Assembly (NCBI RefSeq): GCF_014489595.1 | Contig: NZ_CP060790.1 | Span: forward strand, 3,100,001-3,164,000 | Reading direction: 5' to 3' | Source: Paenacidovorax monticola | GTDB taxonomy: Bacteria; Pseudomonadota; Gammaproteobacteria; Burkholderiales; Burkholderiaceae_C | Length of the DNA: 64,000 bases | Part shown: one piece after another, positions 60,255 through 64,000 of the stretch | Position numbering within the stretch: position 1 is the first letter of the stretch | How the letters are laid out: the number at the start of each line of letters is the position of its first letter | Position numbers and translations under genes: made by a program | Notes under the pieces: model-generated | What the model was told of the DNA's origin: nothing | The model's input: only the letters and a program-made list of their open reading frames with translations | Database searches by the model: none

Positions 60255-60395
60255 ATGTCCCAGCCCCAGTCCTCGCACACCCCCGAAGCCCATGACGCCG
60301 TGGAGGCCGTGGTGCCGCTGATGCCCGTGGTGCTGCCGGTCGTGGGCGGCATCATGATGTTCCTGCTGGCCTTCATCGCCGTGAGCATGGCCTGA
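60255..60395 (+). CDS. Small single-span membrane protein, 46 aa
   Basis: The frame reads MSQPQSSHTPEAHDAVEAVV and continues with a hydrophobic stretch (LMPVVLPVVGGIMMFLLAF) to the end IAVSMA. The first half is acidic and histidine-containing; the second half is one membrane helix. GGAGAA lies about ten bases before the ATG, and a rho-independent terminator follows the stop by 25 bases, which supports a real gene. I recognise no family; size and shape resemble subunits that stabilise membrane complexes. Confidence 0.7.
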   Translation: MSQPQSSHTPEAHDAVEAVVPLMPVVLPVVGGIMMFLLAFIAVSMA

Positions 60396-60420
60396 GCCCC
60401 TCGGCCGCGCTCCCACCGAA

Positions 60421-60444
60421 AGCCCCGCACTGCGGGGCTTTTTT
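60421..60444 (+). terminator. Rho-independent terminator
   Basis: AGCCCCGC and GCGGGGCT form an 8-bp stem with a 3-base loop, followed by six T. It ends the threonine dehydratase/small protein unit. Confidence 0.9.
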
Positions 60445-60739
60445 GTACCCCCTGCAGCCTGATGCATAAAGGTATGCATCTATTGCATGGATTTACCCCC
60501 CTGCGGTGGCACAAGTGGGCCGGGGTTTCATAAAATCGACATCCCAGCCGACCCGCGGAACCCGTGGTCATCGCCGCCACCGCCGTGGGGCACCGCCGCA
60601 CTCCCCGCCCGCCGACTGAGCATCCAGCCCTTTTTTCAAAGGCAGCGCTCAGAGCCGTCGCTTCGAGCAGGCCTTTCCTGACAAGCGCCCCCGGTCCGCT
60701 TCCTTTGAAAAGATGGTTTTTCAACTTGAGGAAGCTCCG
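60445..60739 (+). other. Non-coding leader region of pckG
   Basis: About 295 bases without a credible gene. It holds the inverted repeat GATGCAT-AAAGGT-ATGCATC at 60461-60480 and a third ATGCA-type half nearby. A hairpin TTGAAAA/TTTTCAA at 60705-60724 lies four bases before the pckG ribosome site. A long untranslated leader with the hairpin could affect translation; this is inference. Confidence 0.5.
60461..60480. promoter_or_regulatory. ATGCAT inverted repeat upstream of pckG
   Basis: GATGCAT and ATGCATC arms with a six-base spacer, sharing ATGCAT arms and a following AA with the gdhA upstream repeat at 34089-34109. No regulator is assigned. Confidence 0.45.
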
Positions 60740-62611
60740 ATGAACGCACCCACGATGCAAGGCCTGGACATCCAGGCCCCCGCATATGTCAAGAACGCCA
60801 AGCTGATCGCCTGGGTGGCCGACATGGCCGCCCTGTGCAAGCCCGACCGCATCTACTGGTGCGACGGCTCCAAGGAAGAGTACGACCGCCTGTGCCAGCA
60901 GCTCGTCGACGCCGGCACCTTCAAGAAGCTCAACCCCGCCAAGCGCCCCGGCAGCTTCCTGGCCTGCTCCGACCCCTCGGACGTGGCCCGCGTGGAAGAC
61001 CGCACCTACATCTGCTCCGCGAAGAAGGAAGACGCCGGCCCCACCAACAACTGGATGGCACCGGCCGAGATGCGCGCCACGCTGCAGCCCCTGTTCGACG
61101 GCTGCATGAAGGGCCGCACCATGTACGTGGTGCCCTTCAGCATGGGCCCGCTGGGCAGCCACATCGCCCACATTGGCGTGGAGCTCACGGACAGCGCCTA
61201 CGTGGCCGTGAACCAGCGCCTGATGACCCGCATGGGCAAGGCCGTGTACGACGTGCTGGGCGTGGATGGCGAGTTCGTGCCCTGCATGCACACCGTGGGC
61301 GCCCCGCTGGCCGCTGGCGAGAAGGACACGACGAGCTGGCCTTGCAACCCCAAGGTCAAGTACATCGTGCACTACCCCGAAACGCGCGAAATCTGGTCCT
61401 ACGGCTCGGGCTACGGCGGCAACGCGCTGCTGGGCAAGAAGTGCCTGGCCCTGCGCATCGCCTCCACCATGGGCCGCGACCAGGGCTGGCTCGCCGAGCA
61501 CATGCTCATCCTGGGCGTGACCAGCCCCGAGGGCAAGAAGTACCACGTGGCAGCGGCCTTCCCCAGCGCCTGCGGCAAGACCAACTTCTCGATGCTGGTG
61601 CCGCCCGAGGCTGGTTTTGCGGGCTGGAAGGTCACCACCATCGGTGACGACATCGCCTGGATCAAGCCCAATGCCGACGGCAAGATGTACGCCATCAACC
61701 CCGAAGCCGGCTACTTCGGCGTGGCGCCCGGCACCAACATGCACACCAACCCCAACTGCATGCGCAGCCTGGACAAGGACGTGATCTTCACCAACGTGGC
61801 CCTGACGGACGACGGCGACGTGTGGTGGGAAGGCATGGAAAAGGACACGGGCAAGCTGCCCGACCACCTGATCGACTGGCAAGGCAAGGACTGGACGCCC
61901 CAGATCGCCAAGGAAACCGGCGCCAAGGCGGCCCACCCCAACTCGCGCTTCACCGTGGCCGCCACCAACAACCCCGCGCTGGACACCCAGTGGGATGACG
62001 CCAACGGCGTGGCCATCGATGCCTTCATCTTCGGCGGCCGCCGCTCCACCACCGTGCCGCTGGTGACGGAAGCCCGCACCTGGACGGAAGGCGTGTACAT
62101 GGCTGCCACCATGGGCTCGGAAACCACGGCCGCCGCCTTCGGCGCCCAGGGCGTGGTGCGCCGCGACCCGTTCGCCATGCTGCCGTTCTGCGGCTACAAC
62201 ATGAGCGACTACTTCCAGCACTGGCTCAGCATGGAAGGCAAGGTCGCCGCCACCGGCAAGGCCGTGCCCAAGATCTTCTGCGTGAACTGGTTCCGCAAGG
62301 ACGAAGCCGGCAAGTTCGTCTGGCCCGGCTATGGCGACAACATGCGCGTGCTCAAGTGGATGATCGACCGCATCGAAGGCCAGGCCGCCGGCCAGGAGAC
62401 CCCCTTCGGCGTGGCGCCTGCATACGGCGAGATCAACTGGACCGGCCTCGCCTTCACGCCCGAGCAGTTCGCCACCGTCACCAGCATCGACAAGGCCGCC
62501 TGGGCCGAGGAGTTGAAGCTGCACGCGGCCCACTTCGAGCAGCTGGCCTACCACCTGCCGCAGGCGCTGCTGGACACCAAGGCCGCGCTCGAAAAGCGCC
62601 TGGCCGCCTGA
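60740..62611 (+). CDS. pckG: Phosphoenolpyruvate carboxykinase (GTP)
   Basis: Converts oxaloacetate and GTP to phosphoenolpyruvate, the entry to gluconeogenesis. The 623-aa length is normal for the GTP type. Motifs are [39 protein letters not shown], the P-loop with reactive cysteine [24 protein letters not shown], and [18 protein letters not shown] lies before MNAPTM, so the upstream in-frame ATG at 60713 is not needed. A single-gene unit with its own terminator. It suits growth on the organic acids handled by the surrounding clusters. Confidence 0.97.
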   Translation: MNAPTMQGLDIQAPAYVKNAKLIAWVADMAALCKPDRIYWCDGSKEEYDRLCQQLVDAGTFKKLNPAKRPGSFLACSDPSDVARVEDRTYICSAKKEDAGPTNNWMAPAEMRATLQPLFDGCMKGRTMYVVPFSMGPLGSHIAHIGVELTDSAYVAVNQRLMTRMGKAVYDVLGVDGEFVPCMHTVGAPLAAGEKDTTSWPCNPKVKYIVHYPETREIWSYGSGYGGNALLGKKCLALRIASTMGRDQGWLAEHMLILGVTSPEGKKYHVAAAFPSACGKTNFSMLVPPEAGFAGWKVTTIGDDIAWIKPNADGKMYAINPEAGYFGVAPGTNMHTNPNCMRSLDKDVIFTNVALTDDGDVWWEGMEKDTGKLPDHLIDWQGKDWTPQIAKETGAKAAHPNSRFTVAATNNPALDTQWDDANGVAIDAFIFGGRRSTTVPLVTEARTWTEGVYMAATMGSETTAAAFGAQGVVRRDPFAMLPFCGYNMSDYFQHWLSMEGKVAATGKAVPKIFCVNWFRKDEAGKFVWPGYGDNMRVLKWMIDRIEGQAAGQETPFGVAPAYGEINWTGLAFTPEQFATVTSIDKAAWAEELKLHAAHFEQLAYHLPQALLDTKAALEKRLAA

Positions 62612-62632
62612 CCCGACGCAACCCGCCGCCAG

Positions 62633-62661
62633 AAAAAGCCGCCCCCCGGGGCGGCTTTTTC
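62633..62661. terminator. Rho-independent terminator after pckG
   Basis: AAAAAGCCGCCCC and GGGGCGGCTTTTT pair around CC, a strong symmetric terminator. Confidence 0.9.
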
Positions 62662-62777
62662 TTTGGGCGGCATTGGAGGGTTTTTCTGGACAATGCATCC
62701 CGTGCCACCGGGCTGATCTTCAGGGCGCGCCTTCCTAGACTCGAATCTCCCCAGTCCCTACACGCAGGAGATTTCCC

Positions 62778-63551
62778 ATGGCAGACCATTCCATCCAGGG
62801 CAAGGTGGCCCTGATCGCCGGCGGCGCGAAGAACCTCGGCGCCCTGATCGCGCGCGACCTGGCCCGCCAGGGCGCGCGGGCCGTCGCGGTCCACTACCAC
62901 AGCGCCTCTGCCCAGGCCGATGCCGATGCCACCGTGGCCGCCATCGAGGCCGCGGGCGCGCGCGCCGTGGCGCTGCGGGGTGACCTGACCACGGCCGGCG
63001 CGGTCGAGAAACTGTTCGCCGACACGGCCGCCGCCGTGGGCCGGCCGGACATCGCCATCAACACGGTGGGCAAGGTGCTCAAGAAACCCCTGGCCGAGAT
63101 CAGCGAGGCCGAATACGACGAGATGGCCGCGGTCAACTCCAAATCGGCCTTCTTCTTCCTCAAGGAGGCAGGCCGGCACGTCAATGACAACGGCAAGATC
63201 TGCACGCTGGTCACGTCGCTGCTGGGTGCCTTCACGCCGTTCTACGCGGCCTACGCGGGCGCCAAGGCCCCGGTGGAGCATTACACGCGCGCCGCCGCCA
63301 AGGAGTTCGGCGCGCGCGGCATCTCGGTGACAGCGGTGGGGCCGGGCCCCATGGATACGCCGTTCTTCTACCCCGCCGAAGGCGCCGACGCCGTGGCCTA
63401 CCACCGGACCGCCGCGGCCCTGTCGCCGTTCTCCCGAACCGGCCTGACCGACATCGAGGACGTGGTGCCCTTCATCCGCCACCTGGTGAGCGACGGCTGG
63501 TGGATCACGGGGCAGACCATCCTCATCAACGGCGGCTACACCACCAAGTGA
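62778..63551 (+). CDS. Short-chain dehydrogenase/reductase
   Basis: A 257-aa NAD(P)-dependent SDR. The cofactor motif is GGAKNLGALIARDL, a variant of TGxxxGxG. The catalytic serine is in CTLVTSLLGAF, and YAAYAGAKAPVEHY carries the YxxxK pair. The end TGQTILINGGY is the normal SDR closing strand. AGGAGA lies before the ATG. It is monocistronic between the pckG terminator and a LysR gene on the same strand. The substrate is unknown. Confidence 0.92.
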   Translation: MADHSIQGKVALIAGGAKNLGALIARDLARQGARAVAVHYHSASAQADADATVAAIEAAGARAVALRGDLTTAGAVEKLFADTAAAVGRPDIAINTVGKVLKKPLAEISEAEYDEMAAVNSKSAFFFLKEAGRHVNDNGKICTLVTSLLGAFTPFYAAYAGAKAPVEHYTRAAAKEFGARGISVTAVGPGPMDTPFFYPAEGADAVAYHRTAAALSPFSRTGLTDIEDVVPFIRHLVSDGWWITGQTILINGGYTTK

Positions 63552-63654
63552 GGCGCGCGGGCGCTGGGCGCCCCGCCCTTTCACCAGATCGGCACGGCCG
63601 CTATGCTTCGGCCAACCGTCCGGCCCGGTGCCGGCGGCCCAGAAAGCGGGGAGC

Positions 63655-64000
63655 ATGGACAGATTCGAGCAGTACCGCGTCTTCGTGCAGGTGGCGGAGA
63701 TGGGCAGCTTCATCAAGGCGGCGAATGCCCTGGAACTGCCCCGCGCCTCGGTGTCGGCCGCCGTCCAGCAGCTGGAGGCGCAACTCGGCGCCCGGCTGCT
63801 GCACCGGACCACGCGCCAGGTGCGCCTCACCGCCGACGGCGGCCAGCTGCTCGACCGCGTGCGGCCGCTGCTCGGCGAGGTGGAGGAGATCGAGCAGCTG
63901 TTCCAGGCCGGCCAGCGCCAGGTGGCCGGGCGGCTGCGCGTCGATGTGCCCAGCCGCATCGCCCGCCGCCTGATCGCCCCGGCGCTGCCGGCACTGCTGC
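63655..64000 (+). CDS. LysR family regulator, truncated by the window end
   Basis: The first 115 residues are visible: a LysR winged helix (FEQYRVFVQVAEMGSFIKAA, LPRASVSAAVQQLEAQLGAR, LLHRTTRQVRLTADGGQLL) and the start of the effector domain (LRVDVPSRIARRLIAPALP). RTTRQVRLT is typical of the CrgA/DsdC-like branch. GGGGAG lies before the ATG. It may regulate the SDR gene just upstream or a divergent unit outside the window. Confidence 0.92.
   Translation, partial: MDRFEQYRVFVQVAEMGSFIKAANALELPRASVSAAVQQLEAQLGARLLHRTTRQVRLTADGGQLLDRVRPLLGEVEEIEQLFQAGQRQVAGRLRVDVPSRIARRLIAPALPALL

Noticed and set aside
60487..60681. Small open frame in the pckG leader
   Set aside because: No ribosome site, low-complexity proline-rich translation, and it overlaps regulatory-looking repeats. 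The leader is treated as non-coding.

Overview
The window is a GC-rich stretch of a betaproteobacterial chromosome. Family Comamonadaceae (Acidovorax/Alicycliphilus/Diaphorobacter-like) fits best. The reasons are four Bug-type periplasmic receptors without TctAB partners, the gene neighbourhoods, an SAH riboswitch in front of metH, and short intergenic repeats that I remember as typical of that family. No rRNA, tRNA, phage, insertion sequence or CRISPR array is visible. The taxonomy is inference; no marker gene is present.

Layout. 0-3.5 kb: the end of a sensor kinase, a PAS-GGDEF diguanylate cyclase, an acetyltransferase, and creD preceded by an exact TTCAC-N6-TTCAC cre-tag. 3.6-8.6 kb: a hemerythrin, then a GntR regulator divergent from an aldehyde dehydrogenase, a 6PGDH-like dehydrogenase and a Bug receptor. 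8.6-12.3 kb: the C-terminal part of a split methionine synthase under an SAH riboswitch, and a lipoprotein. 12.4-24.7 kb: an amide/urea uptake and hydrolysis operon (urtABCDE-fmdA-fmdB-amiE) divergent from a large hybrid histidine kinase whose N-terminus is an NCS1-type permease, plus a LuxR-type response regulator. 24.8-26.4 kb: a PACE efflux protein and its divergent LysR regulator. 26.3-33.1 kb: a Crp/Fnr (Dnr-like) regulator divergent from a TonB receptor, a complete ABC importer and NnrS. 33.1-38.4 kb: PPK2, glutamate dehydrogenase, AraC regulator, DHA2 efflux pump. 38.4-47.4 kb: a cluster matching the itaconate degradation genes of Pseudomonas (ccl, MmgE/PrpD, ict, acyl-CoA dehydrogenase, ich) with two Bug receptors and a divergent LysR. 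47.4-54.1 kb: an SH3 protein, the homocysteine-binding half of methionine synthase, and a second CoA-transferase/acyl-CoA dehydrogenase/cupin/Bug operon with a LysR regulator. 54.4-64 kb: recQ, an nrdD remnant, a TetR/AidB-like pair, threonine dehydratase, a 46-aa membrane protein, pckG, an SDR and a truncated LysR.

The gene set describes a scavenger of small organic acids and amides. Amides and urea enter through UrtABCDE, are hydrolysed by FmdA and AmiE, and the ammonia can be assimilated by GdhA. Acids are captured by Bug receptors, activated by class III CoA-transferases, oxidised or hydrated and cleaved, then fed to central metabolism where PckG supports gluconeogenesis. NnrS, the Dnr-like regulator, the hemerythrin and the nrdD remnant hint at life at low oxygen or with nitrogen oxides.

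Two features cut across the window. First, at least eleven genes carry a single missing base, nearly always in a short G or C run, so most 'broken' genes here are probably consensus errors. Second, three repeat families recur. R1 is a palindromic element read in frame inside creD and at the start of a CoA-transferase. R2 is a covarying hairpin placed directly after the first, solute-binding-protein gene of three operons. R3 contains AGCTAT hairpins between genes.
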